Part shown: piece by piece, positions 7,323-12,907 of the stretch
Layout: each line of letters opens with the position of its first letter
How positions within the stretch are numbered: position 1 is the first letter of the stretch
NCBI GenBank assembly: GCA_947174975.1
Contig: CAMWLA010000015.1
Coordinates: 1 to 15,928, forward strand
Length of the DNA stretch: 15,928 nt
From: an uncultured Clostridia bacterium
GTDB taxonomy: Bacteria > Bacillota > Clostridia > Christensenellales > Borkfalkiaceae
Direction: 5' to 3'
Translations under genes and position numbers: made by a program
The notes under the pieces: model-generated
Told to the model about the DNA's origin: nothing
Database searches by the model: none
The model's input: the letters and a program-made list of their open reading frames with translations, nothing else

Positions 7323-7931
7323 TTAAAGCAAATGTTTTCTTATTGCCTTTATAGCAGTGTCGGCGATAAGGCGCGAACCGCGGTGCGTCGGATGAACGCC
7401 GTCCAAAGAATACTCGGTATAAGGTATGCTGAGGGCAAGCCCGTTGAACATTTCGTCGTAAGCCACAAACTCGTCCGCAAGAGAACTTGCGACTCTGTCT
7501 ATGATTTTCAACTCGTCGTCGAAAAGCTTTCTCATTCTGCGCTTATCGGGCGCGGGAAGCAAAAACGGTTCAAGGAAAATGACCGTAATGCCCGCTTTTT
7601 TGAGGACGGTTAACAGCTCGGTCAAGTCTTTTTCAAACTGCTTGAAGTTAAGTTCTTTTCCGCCCGTGAATTTATGTATGATATTGTTTATGCCTATCAT
7701 TATGACTACGGCGTCGGGTTTGTGTGCGATAACGTCGGTTTGAACGCGCGCAAGCAGATCGCTGACTTCGTTGCCCGATATACCTTTATTTATTAACTCG
7801 ATATCGGTATCGGGGTAAATGGGGCGAAGCTTGTCCGCAAGAATTTTTACGTAACCGTTTCCAAGCGACGTTTCGTCGTTACGGTCGCGGTCACAGTCGG
7901 TAATTGAATCGCCGAAAAATATAATCTTCAT
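7323..7931 (-). CDS. SGNH/GDSL-family hydrolase
   Basis: A 202-aa esterase-type enzyme. All four SGNH blocks are visible: G-D-S-I-T at 7-11 with nucleophile Ser9, G-I-S-G-N at 50-54 (oxyanion Gly), G-I-N-N at 80-83 (oxyanion Asn), and D-G-V-H-P at 177-181 with the Asp177/His180 pair. No signal peptide or membrane helix is present, so it should act in the cytosol, probably removing acyl or acetyl groups from a carbohydrate or lipid-like substrate; the substrate is unknown. The ATG at 7931 follows a strong AGGAGAGGA site. An in-frame TTG at 7985 would add 18 residues that fit no SGNH fold and would lie inside the promoter, so it was rejected. It is a single-gene transcript with its own promoter and terminator. 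Confidence 0.9.
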   Translation of the reverse strand: MKIIFFGDSITDCDRDRNDETSLGNGYVKILADKLRPIYPDTDIELINKGISGNEVSDLLARVQTDVIAHKPDAVVIMIGINNIIHKFTGGKELNFKQFEKDLTELLTVLKKAGITVIFLEPFLLPAPDKRRMRKLFDDELKIIDRVASSLADEFVAYDEMFNGLALSIPYTEYSLDGVHPTHRGSRLIADTAIKAIRKHLL

Positions 7932-7953
7932 CTTTCCTCTCCTATCTGTAATT

Positions 7954-7982
7954 ATTTTACCATACCTCGTAATTTTATGCAA
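7954..7982 (-). promoter_or_regulatory. Promoter of the SGNH hydrolase gene
   Basis: On the minus strand, TTGCAT (7977-7982), a 17-bp spacer and TAAAAT (7954-7959). The -10 is a good match and the -35 is partial; spacing is ideal and the position is right for the ATG at 7931. Confidence 0.6.
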
Positions 7983-8025
7983 CAATTAGGAATAAATTTA
8001 TTTTTGAAAAGCGTGAATTAATGCT

Positions 8026-8054
8026 TTGACAAAGCCGTAAAAGTGTGATATAGT
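8026..8054 (+). promoter_or_regulatory. Promoter of tRNA-Ser
   Basis: TTGACA (8026-8031), a 17-bp spacer and TATAGT (8049-8054), about 40 bp ahead of the mature tRNA 5' end. Confidence 0.85.
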
Positions 8055-8094
8055 TTATAAGTCGTTAAAAATAATAAATTACTTTGAGCGGAAT

Positions 8095-8185
8095 GCGGAT
8101 GTACCCAAGTGGCTCAAGGGGCGCCCCTGCTAAGGGTGTAGTGCGGGAAACTGCAGCGTGAGTTCAAATCTCACCATCCGCGCCA
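8095..8185 (+). tRNA. tRNA-Ser (anticodon GCU), CCA encoded
   Basis: The acceptor stem GCGGATG (8095-8101) pairs with CATCCGC (8175-8181), followed by the discriminator G and an encoded CCA (8183-8185). The anticodon stem is CGCCC/GGGTG and the loop is C-T-G-C-T-A-A, placing the anticodon GCT at 8129-8131. A long variable arm and the T-arm GTGAG-TTCAAAT-CTCAC complete a class II tRNA of 91 nt. It reads AGC/AGU serine codons. Its 3' end is the probable attachment site of the prophage to the right. Confidence 0.97.
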
Positions 8186-8222
8186 ATAGAAAATACCACT
8201 ATATATAGTGGTATTTTCTATT
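8185..8222. terminator. 38-bp perfect palindrome, terminator after the tRNA
   Basis: Two 19-bp arms, AATAGAAAATACCACTATA and its exact reverse complement, meet without a spacer. The stem starts on the last A of the tRNA's CCA and ends in TATTTTCTATTATTTT, so it can act as a rho-independent terminator. If the prophage is inserted at the tRNA 3' end, this terminator is phage-supplied. Confidence 0.75.
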
Positions 8223-8252
8223 ATTTTAACACAATATCTTGTGTTTTACAAG

Positions 8253-8275
8253 TTTATGGCACATTTATGGCACAT
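8253..8275 (+). repeat. Tandem TTTATGGCACAT repeat, candidate integrase arm-type sites
   Basis: Two copies of TTTATGGCACAT (8253-8264 and 8264-8275) share one base, so the period is 11 bp. They lie between the tRNA and the first prophage gene. Short tandem sites beside a tRNA-embedded core are what arm-type binding sites of a tyrosine integrase look like. This assignment is inference; the integrase itself is not in the window. Confidence 0.5.
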
Positions 8276-8286
8276 TTTTAATTAAA

Positions 8287-8544
8287 TTATACTTTCCCCG
8301 TGAACATTGTTAAAACATTTATATCCACATTAAGGACTTGCGCGATGCGTTCAAGCATATCATCTTTAGGCGTGCGTTGACCGTATTCATATTTTTGCCA
8401 GCTTTGAACCTTAATACCCGCTTTTTCAGCGGCTTGCTCTTGCGAAAGCCCCGCAGCAAGCCTTGCATTTCTAATAGCTTCGGCTTGACTATTATATTTA
8501 AACTCTTCGCCGTTCTTCATTTTTATAGTGATTTCGACAATCAT
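8287..8544 (-). CDS. XRE-family (HTH_3) transcriptional regulator
   Basis: An 85-aa protein with a Cro/CI-type helix-turn-helix at residues 24-80. The scanning helix is about 34-42 (S-Q-E-Q-A-A-E-K-A), the recognition helix about 46-54 (V-Q-S-W-Q-K-Y-E-Y), followed by the usual G-x-R-x-P and L-x-x-I-A-x-x-L-x-V. A 20-residue beta-like N-terminal extension (V-E-I-T-I-K-M-K) precedes it. There is no dimerisation or peptidase domain, so it is a small Cro-like or antitoxin-like regulator. ATG at 8544 was chosen because GGAGG is 5 nt upstream; a much longer in-frame reading to 8841 would run through the operator and promoter and overlap the 44-aa ORF. It is the second gene of a two-gene cassette driven from 8800-8853, where two similar palindromes are its likely binding sites. 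Confidence 0.88.
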   Translation of the reverse strand: MIVEITIKMKNGEEFKYNSQAEAIRNARLAAGLSQEQAAEKAGIKVQSWQKYEYGQRTPKDDMLERIAQVLNVDINVLTMFTGKV

Positions 8545-8560
8545 ATAATCCTCCAAAATA

Positions 8561-8589
8561 TTGACTTTGTTGTTGTTCTTTGCTATAAT
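8561..8589 (+). promoter_or_regulatory. Opposing sigma-A promoter, antisense to the 44-aa ORF
   Basis: TTGACT (8561-8566), a 17-bp spacer and TATAAT (8584-8589) on the plus strand, inside the gap between the XRE gene and the small ORF. No plus-strand gene follows. The RNA would start near 8596, run antisense over the small ORF, and could end near 8856, where an imperfect hairpin (one of the operators) is followed by TTTTTT. Confidence 0.55.
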
Positions 8590-8600
8590 GACAATTGCTT

Positions 8601-8618
8601 GGGGAGGTTTCCCTCCCC
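8601..8618 (-). promoter_or_regulatory. GAAA-tetraloop hairpin between the small ORF and the XRE gene
   Basis: In minus-strand RNA, GGGGAGG (8618-8612) and CCTCCCC (8607-8601) form a 7-bp GC-rich stem closed by GAAA, a GNRA tetraloop. No U-tract follows. It sits 15 bp after the small ORF's stop and about 47 nt before the GGAGG site of the XRE gene. The CCTCC arm could pair with that GGAGG instead, so a translation switch is possible but unproven. Confidence 0.45.
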
Positions 8619-8633
8619 TTGCAACTGCCGACC

Positions 8634-8768
8634 TTACGTTTTGTCGGTAAGCTTCGGCTCTTTGGTTTCCTTTGTAGGTTTTAATCGAATTGTAATGCTG
8701 GACACATTTGCGGTATCGATTAGCACCTTGAGGACTTCTACCAAAGAGTCTTTTTCTTTGTCGCTCAT
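8634..8768 (-). CDS. 44-aa small protein, first gene of the XRE cassette
   Basis: A 44-aa ORF of unknown function. It begins M-S-D-K-E-K-D-S-L-V-E-V-L-K, has a predicted amphipathic helix (about 7-20), a short strand-like segment I-T-I-R-L-K (26-31), and a lysine/threonine/glutamate-rich tail. There is no membrane segment or known motif. The case for a real gene is the context: the ribosome binding site AAGGAGGTGAT is an extended match to the 16S 3' end, placed 8 nt before the ATG, and it lies directly behind a consensus promoter with operators. The strand-like segment resembles I-T-I-K-M-K near the start of the neighbouring XRE protein. A role as partner, toxin or co-regulator of the XRE protein is possible but only inferred from position. 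Confidence 0.7.
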   Translation of the reverse strand: MSDKEKDSLVEVLKVLIDTANVSSITIRLKPTKETKEPKLTDKT

Positions 8769-8799
8769 TCTTATCACCTCCTTCGTTCTTTGTGATTAT

Positions 8800-8853
8800 A
8801 TTATAACACACATTTTGTGTGTTGTCAACTATTTTACACACATTTTGTATGTT
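8800..8853 (-). promoter_or_regulatory. Operator-embedded promoter of the small-ORF/XRE cassette
   Basis: On the minus strand, TTGACA (8823-8828), a 17-bp spacer and TATAAT (8800-8805), all consensus. Operator 1 (8805-8823) is a perfect palindrome of 8-bp arms AACACACA / TGTGTGTT around TTT. It fills the spacer exactly and touches both hexamers. Operator 2 (8835-8853) is the same palindrome with one internal and one terminal mismatch, 30 bp upstream just behind the -35. Binding to operator 1 must block RNA polymerase, so this is a strong repression switch, most simply by the XRE protein of the same operon. Confidence 0.88.
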
Positions 8854-8917
8854 TTTTATAAAAAATTTTAAAAATTAATTCAAGTTAACTGAGCATCATA
8901 CAGCACTAAAAATAAAG

Positions 8918-8949
8918 AAAAACGGTAGCGCAAGTGCGTTACCGTTTTT
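8918..8949 (-). terminator. Terminator of the phage late (tail/lysis) operon
   Basis: A stem of about 14 bp, ACGGTAGCGC (8922-8931) / GCGTTACCGT (8936-8945) extended by A/T pairs, has an AAGT loop. T-rich tracts flank both sides. On the minus strand it follows the membrane-protein gene's stop by a few bases and is followed by TTTTTCTTTATTTTT. It separates the late operon from the XRE cassette. Confidence 0.85.
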
Positions 8950-8953
8950 TTTG

Positions 8954-9535
8954 TTAAGTATTGTTTTTAATTTTTTCGACCATTGCGCGAAGCTTGTCCG
9001 CTTCCGTATCGGTCGACTTACTGCACGAGTCTTCCACCGTATCGCTCGGTTCTTTGTCGGGCGGCTTTTCCGCCACGCCGAGAACAACATCGTCTTGCTC
9101 TGCATTTGACTGCAAATTTTCATTCGGTAAGTTCAGAAACATTTCCGCTTCCGCAAGAACGTCTTTCACAACCTCTACCACTTCGTGGACTTTAAAGCTC
9201 TTCGCAAGCGACCGAATAACCCTCATTGCAAATTTTCTTGTGGGCTGAAACAACAGCAAGTATAAAAGCATTGTTCCCACACTGAAGCAACTGACGATTA
9301 ATATAAATTTTTCGTCAAATGCTAATTTGCAGAATTTATCCAGCCAAAGATATAAGCCCGCCGAAGCAAACAAAATTGCCATTGGCGCAAATATGTATTC
9401 CTTAACATTACCAGACAAATCGCGTCCGCACCTTTTTGCAATAGCGGCAACGATTTGTTTAATGATAGACGTCAGCACAACAGAAGCGAACGATATTGCC
9501 GAGCATACACTATACAATAAAATTTGTTCTTTCAC
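8954..9535 (-). CDS. Three-pass membrane protein, holin candidate
   Basis: A 193-aa protein with three predicted membrane helices (about 6-28, 48-66 and 76-97) followed by a long soluble tail rich in acidic residues, serine and threonine (about 120-193). It is the last gene of the tail operon, which is where Bacillota phages place their holin, and the helix count fits a class I holin. It is longer than most holins and has no family motif I can name, so holin is a positional inference. The start is GTG at 9535, set by AGGAGG 5 nt upstream; this ribosome binding site overlaps the stop codon (TAGGAGG) of the gene before. No peptidoglycan hydrolase accompanies it. Confidence 0.55.
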   Translation of the reverse strand: MKEQILLYSVCSAISFASVVLTSIIKQIVAAIAKRCGRDLSGNVKEYIFAPMAILFASAGLYLWLDKFCKLAFDEKFILIVSCFSVGTMLLYLLLFQPTRKFAMRVIRSLAKSFKVHEVVEVVKDVLAEAEMFLNLPNENLQSNAEQDDVVLGVAEKPPDKEPSDTVEDSCSKSTDTEADKLRAMVEKIKNNT

Positions 9536-9545
9536 TTTTTGCCTC

Positions 9546-9848
9546 CTATCCGCCTACGGTGCTATCTGAAAACATCGCAAGCGTTTCTTCAAGTTTCTGA
9601 CGAGCTTCACTAAACTTCGCATCTGACTTTGCTTTCATTTCGCGATAAAGTTCGTCTTTCTTTGCCGCAATTGCAGCGTCGCGCTGTCTTTGCAGCGCTG
9701 CGATACCTTCGTTGCATACAGTTTCTTGCTCTCTGCGATAGTCGTCAAGAGTCGAGTTGTTTATCTTCGCCCACTCTTCTTGCTCAAACGCTTGCTTCTC
9801 CGCATCCAGCTCAGCAACCATATTCTGCAATTTACTTTCAAATGCCAT
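9546..9848 (-). CDS. Small charged coiled-coil phage protein
   Basis: A 100-aa hydrophilic protein predicted to be almost entirely helical and coiled coil, with many A/E/K/Q residues in heptad-like spacing, and without cysteine clusters or membrane segments. I do not recognise the family. ATG at 9848 has AAGGAGGTG ending 6 nt upstream; an in-frame GTG at 9857 lies inside that ribosome binding site and was not used. It sits between the fibre genes and the holin candidate and its stop overlaps the ribosome binding site of the latter. The position suggests a lysis accessory or tail-tip protein, without further support. Confidence 0.7.
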   Translation of the reverse strand: MAFESKLQNMVAELDAEKQAFEQEEWAKINNSTLDDYRREQETVCNEGIAALQRQRDAAIAAKKDELYREMKAKSDAKFSEARQKLEETLAMFSDSTVGG

Positions 9849-9921
9849 TAATTTCACCTCCTTAAGTTTATTAAATAGAATTTAGTTAAAATAAAAATTC
9901 CCACGATCCCCGCCTCGTCCA

Positions 9922-9980
9922 GAACGCTTTTCCCTACGAACCCTACCCGAAGGTCAGTGAACGCTTTTCCCTACGAACCC
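9922..9980 (-). repeat. 22-bp direct repeat in a GC-rich non-coding stretch
   Basis: Two identical 22-bp copies (9922-9943 and 9959-9980, plus strand beginning GAACGCTTTTCCCTACG) are separated by 15 bp, a period of 37. They lie in the 153-bp gap (9849-10001) between the second fibre gene and the coiled-coil gene, the only long gap in an otherwise tightly packed tail operon. The block is far more GC-rich than its AT-rich flanks. Seen on the minus strand it carries seven runs of three or more G. No credible ORF with a start and ribosome binding site was found in it. Confidence 0.75.
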
Positions 9981-10001
9981 AGACTACACCTAATTATATT
10001 T

Positions 10002-10964
10002 TTATTTCAGATTTATCTTTATTGTTTCAGTCATAATTCTTCCCGCCACTTCCCAAATTCCTACAGCAACATTGGAGAGCAATTGTCTTGCTTCTTCTCT
10101 TTTAGATTGGCGCACAATTCGAAAGTGCCTAATAACCGTACTCGGACATTCAAACAAAGAATTATCTGTTCTCATTAATATTCTTCTCGTGTAATCATAA
10201 AACTCTTCGTTTAAATACAAATAGATAGTGTAAGCTTGATTTTTATGTATAATATCGATTTGTTCTTTACTTAATTCAAATCCGTCTATGGCTCTGAGCC
10301 TACGCCCGCGGGCATATCGTCTTGTCGGACTATTATAATTTCTACCTCGCTTATACAGTTGATGATTGCAAATTTCTAATTTGTCACCTTCACGTAAAAC
10401 TTTGTTCGGGTCAAAAATTTTAAAGTTCAAATTCACCTTAGCTCTATCGCTATCAATACTAATATTAGTTAGATAAAGGTATACTTCCTCTTCACTATTG
10501 CCGTTCTGAGCTCCTCCCGCGGATTCTAAAATGCAAAGTGTACGATTAATGTCTTTAATACCGGACGACGAGTGATTAAAGGTACCTATTTCTACTTCGT
10601 ATACACCTTGTTCTGCAACATAAAGTGCATCTTGCCGCAAAGCCCCCGAAGGTCTTAACAAAAAGCTTACCGATAAACTTCTATTGCTTTGCAGTGTTGC
10701 TTGCACAATAATTTGATACTGCGTATCTGAAATAGGAACACCAGAAACGAAAAGCGTTTCCGGAGCGGTAATTTTAACACGGATACCGCACATTATTATT
10801 TCACCCGTCGAAATGCTTATACCGTTACCGGCAGCAGCAAGCTCACACTCAGAAAGTACACCTTTCAGTATCCCGTCGCACCCGCCCGCAGTAAAACGGT
10901 TAAAAGCTCCGCCGTCGACGTTTTCATTATCTATTCCGTTTTGTTCTAATACTTTGTAAGACAT
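10002..10964 (-). CDS. Phage tail fibre/baseplate protein (second paralogue)
   Basis: A 320-aa protein. Its N-terminal 100 residues align by eye with those of the preceding gene's product: a G-(C/Q)-(D/N)-G-x-(L/V)-K-G stretch, then G-N-x-(I/F)-x-(I/L)-x-(T/S)-G-x-I-x-x-x-G-(I/W), followed by strand-rich sequence. In clostridial phages such domains attach fibres or receptor-binding proteins to the tail tip. The C-terminal part (about 170-320) is different, with a basic stretch R-R-Y-A-R-G-R-R-L-R (about 216-225) and charged helices, so it may hold a different function such as receptor contact or fibre assembly. The start has AAGGA upstream, overlapping the stop of the previous gene (TAAGG). 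The exact family is not recognised. Confidence 0.65.
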   Translation of the reverse strand: MSYKVLEQNGIDNENVDGGAFNRFTAGGCDGILKGVLSECELAAAGNGISISTGEIIMCGIRVKITAPETLFVSGVPISDTQYQIIVQATLQSNRSLSVSFLLRPSGALRQDALYVAEQGVYEVEIGTFNHSSSGIKDINRTLCILESAGGAQNGNSEEEVYLYLTNISIDSDRAKVNLNFKIFDPNKVLREGDKLEICNHQLYKRGRNYNSPTRRYARGRRLRAIDGFELSKEQIDIIHKNQAYTIYLYLNEEFYDYTRRILMRTDNSLFECPSTVIRHFRIVRQSKREEARQLLSNVAVGIWEVAGRIMTETIKINLK

Positions 10965-10975
10965 AAATTTATTCC

Positions 10976-11830
10976 TTATTTAATCGGCGGTGCTTCAAAG
11001 CCGAAATAAATTTCTGGTGCTGTAATAATTGTTGGAGTTAACGGTATTATAACTTCACCGTTAGTTTTTACAGTTACTGATACGGAAACTATCATTCCAT
11101 TCGATGCTTGCGCCGGATAACTCATTTGATATTCATTTTTAGGTCTGAAATTAATAGGCAAATTGCATATTACTTCGGTTTGGACAGCAAGAGCATTCAC
11201 CGTAAAAGTTACATAACCAATTACGTAATTCCCTTGTCTTGTTAGGGAGTAATTGCGGATACGGTATCTCTCCGATCCCGTAATTACTCCCGACCTAAAA
11301 CCCAAATTAGTTAATCGCTCCTCAATAGTACCCTTTTTAATATCGTAACCTTTTAACGGTTGTCCGCTATACTCTATGGCATTTACAACCTTTTCCACGC
11401 CAAATATATTTCCGACTTGTGTAATGAATTTATACAAAACTAAACGTGCAATACCGTTAGAATTTTTCGTTAGATCGTCGCCTTCTGGAACGTCGGGATA
11501 GTCTGTTATTGAAGTCATTAAGTCTATTTTTGCGCTACCGCCGAGAGACAGATTAACTTCGCAATAAACCGTGCAGTATTTACGTGCTGTATCCGACGAA
11601 GAGAGAGTTACATCCCAACCGTTGGAATCTACCTCAACTTCCCAACCTTGCAAGTTGATGACTCCACTGTTCAACGTAAAAACATTTCCGTTTACCGAAT
11701 GGCGCAACTCTGCACCCTTACCTTTAACGTAACCGTTTTGTCCACCGTACGCATAGCGTATCATTCTCGCATCATCCCGATTAGTTATATTGGGCGTATC
11801 GCTATTTTCACGAATAAGCCTTACAGACAT
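10976..11830 (-). CDS. Phage tail fibre/baseplate protein (first paralogue)
   Basis: A 284-aa, beta-rich protein. The N-terminal half (about 1-150) resembles baseplate upper/fibre attachment domains (G-G-Q-N-G-Y-V-K-G ... F-T-L-N-S-G-V-I-N-L-Q-G-W-E-V). The C-terminal third (about 185-284) is a strand-rich domain with G-Y-V-T-F-T-V-N and I-C-N-L-P-x-N-F-R-P, a pattern common in receptor-binding head domains of phage tail fibres. It directly follows the Gp37-like protein gene, 9 bp on, with GAGGTG before its ATG, in the position where Bacillota siphophages encode baseplate and host-recognition proteins. The specific receptor cannot be deduced. Confidence 0.68.
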   Translation of the reverse strand: MSVRLIRENSDTPNITNRDDARMIRYAYGGQNGYVKGKGAELRHSVNGNVFTLNSGVINLQGWEVEVDSNGWDVTLSSSDTARKYCTVYCEVNLSLGGSAKIDLMTSITDYPDVPEGDDLTKNSNGIARLVLYKFITQVGNIFGVEKVVNAIEYSGQPLKGYDIKKGTIEERLTNLGFRSGVITGSERYRIRNYSLTRQGNYVIGYVTFTVNALAVQTEVICNLPINFRPKNEYQMSYPAQASNGMIVSVSVTVKTNGEVIIPLTPTIITAPEIYFGFEAPPIK

Positions 11831-11839
11831 TTTTCACCT

Positions 11840-12907
11840 CTATAATAAAAATTGTATTCCCGTAAACCGATAGCCGATTTGTACTTTTTTAAGTCCCGCA
11901 GAATCATAATGCAACTCACCGCACGGCAGAGATTTGTACACGGCTTCACCTCGACGGACAATTATATTAAAGCGCGTTGTAAAGTCGGCTTGAATACCTT
12001 CAATTTCGATATTCTCGTTATACATACTGTCAGTCAAGAGTTCGAGAGCTTCGCGCGCAGCTTCGTCAATAAGGCTTTGCACTTTGTTTTCTTCGTCCGT
12101 TTCCTTGACGACGATTTTACGTTTTATCGGATAAATATCACGCAATGCCGGATTGTTCGTTATTTGATTTTTTGAATTTAAAATCCACTTAATCTCTTTA
12201 CCGTCTTCCTCTTTCGTGAATATTTCTCCAGTGCTGGTATTAAGTACATAACCTTGAGTTTCATTTACATCTGCTATCCACTTACCGTAATTTTCAACGC
12301 CGAGTTCCCACAACCTAATACTCATAGGAATTTGCATTGACGCACCGATATGAAATACAACTTTTTTATTGACAAGATCAACTTCACCCGTCATAAACAA
12401 AGCGTAAAATTTTAGATAAGGTGCAAACACGTCTTCCCACACATTTACGGCGACAAAGCTTTCACCCGAAGGGATTAGATTATCAAAGGGAATATTGGCA
12501 GCGCCGCGCTCAAACACAAGCTCACACTTAAAGCTGTTTTGATTTACTTGTTTATTCCATTCGTCGAATACGTATTGTAAGTATTTATTTACCGAAGTAA
12601 AAGTCTTAGGAAATTCAAGCAGAACATCGCTTTTTAGCATCGTTTTTAAATCGGATCCCGTAACTTCCGTTTGATTAGACGAGTTAAGCTGCGGAATACC
12701 GGCAAGACAGCCGTAAATATAATTGCCTCTGTCGTTTTTTACAACAATAAAAGTCGGCTGTATGTTTTCCGTAAAAGCTTCGCATTTACACGTAAGTGAA
12801 TCAAGATCCACTCCGCGCAGAATAAGCGAATAGCTTGCGTTATCAACAATGAGTGACGCATTGTTTTGCAAGCCTTTAAATTTGTTGTCGTAAAACGAAA
12901 TAATCAT
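11840..12907 (-). CDS. Siphovirus ReqiPepy6 Gp37-like tail protein
   Basis: A 355-aa tail-tip protein that probably forms the hub (Tal-like) below the distal tail protein. The opening M-I-I-S-F-Y-D-N-K-F, a beta-rich N-terminal half with the G-S-D-L-K-T-M-L segment, and the C-terminal helix L-I-D-E-A-A-R-E-A-L-E-L-L followed by R-F-N-I-I-V-R-R-G-E and V-Q-I-G-Y-R-F match the Gp37-like family found next to Dit in many clostridial phages. There is no C-terminal peptidase or lysozyme extension. ATG at 12907 overlaps the distal tail gene's TGA as ATGA; an in-frame ATG at 12925 would give a longer overlap and was not preferred. The family call is from pattern and gene order, not from a search. Confidence 0.75.
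   Translation of the reverse strand: MIISFYDNKFKGLQNNASLIVDNASYSLILRGVDLDSLTCKCEAFTENIQPTFIVVKNDRGNYIYGCLAGIPQLNSSNQTEVTGSDLKTMLKSDVLLEFPKTFTSVNKYLQYVFDEWNKQVNQNSFKCELVFERGAANIPFDNLIPSGESFVAVNVWEDVFAPYLKFYALFMTGEVDLVNKKVVFHIGASMQIPMSIRLWELGVENYGKWIADVNETQGYVLNTSTGEIFTKEEDGKEIKWILNSKNQITNNPALRDIYPIKRKIVVKETDEENKVQSLIDEAAREALELLTDSMYNENIEIEGIQADFTTRFNIIVRRGEAVYKSLPCGELHYDSAGLKKVQIGYRFTGIQFLL

Noticed and set aside
7932..7985. Upstream TTG start for the SGNH hydrolase
   Set aside because: It would overlap the promoter hexamers and add residues not seen in SGNH proteins. ATG 7931 has a strong ribosome binding site.
8228..8245. Third operator-like palindrome AACACAA-TATC-TTGTGTT after the XRE gene
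   Set aside because: The arms resemble the cassette operators but the centre is 4 bp rather than 3 and the arms are 7 bp, so it may be chance or a weak terminator. Not called an operator.
8287..8841. 184-aa minus-strand reading of the XRE gene
   Set aside because: The extra 99 residues run through the promoter, operator and an ORF with its own strong ribosome binding site, and do not look like a protein domain. The 85-aa form has GGAGG in front of its ATG.
8338..8871. 177-aa plus-strand ORF opposite the XRE cassette
   Set aside because: It has no ribosome binding site and lies antisense to the helix-turn-helix gene. Its sequence has no domain character, so it is a shadow frame.
9922..9980. 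CRISPR array or diversity-generating retroelement repeat
   Set aside because: There are only two repeat copies with a 15-bp gap, too short for spacers. There is no cas gene or reverse transcriptase, and no adenine-biased template/variable pair.
9866..9980. Short minus-strand reading frame across the GC-rich repeat
   Set aside because: A frame of about 38 codons is open, but it has no ATG, no ribosome binding site and no early GTG or TTG. It begins straight after a stop codon.
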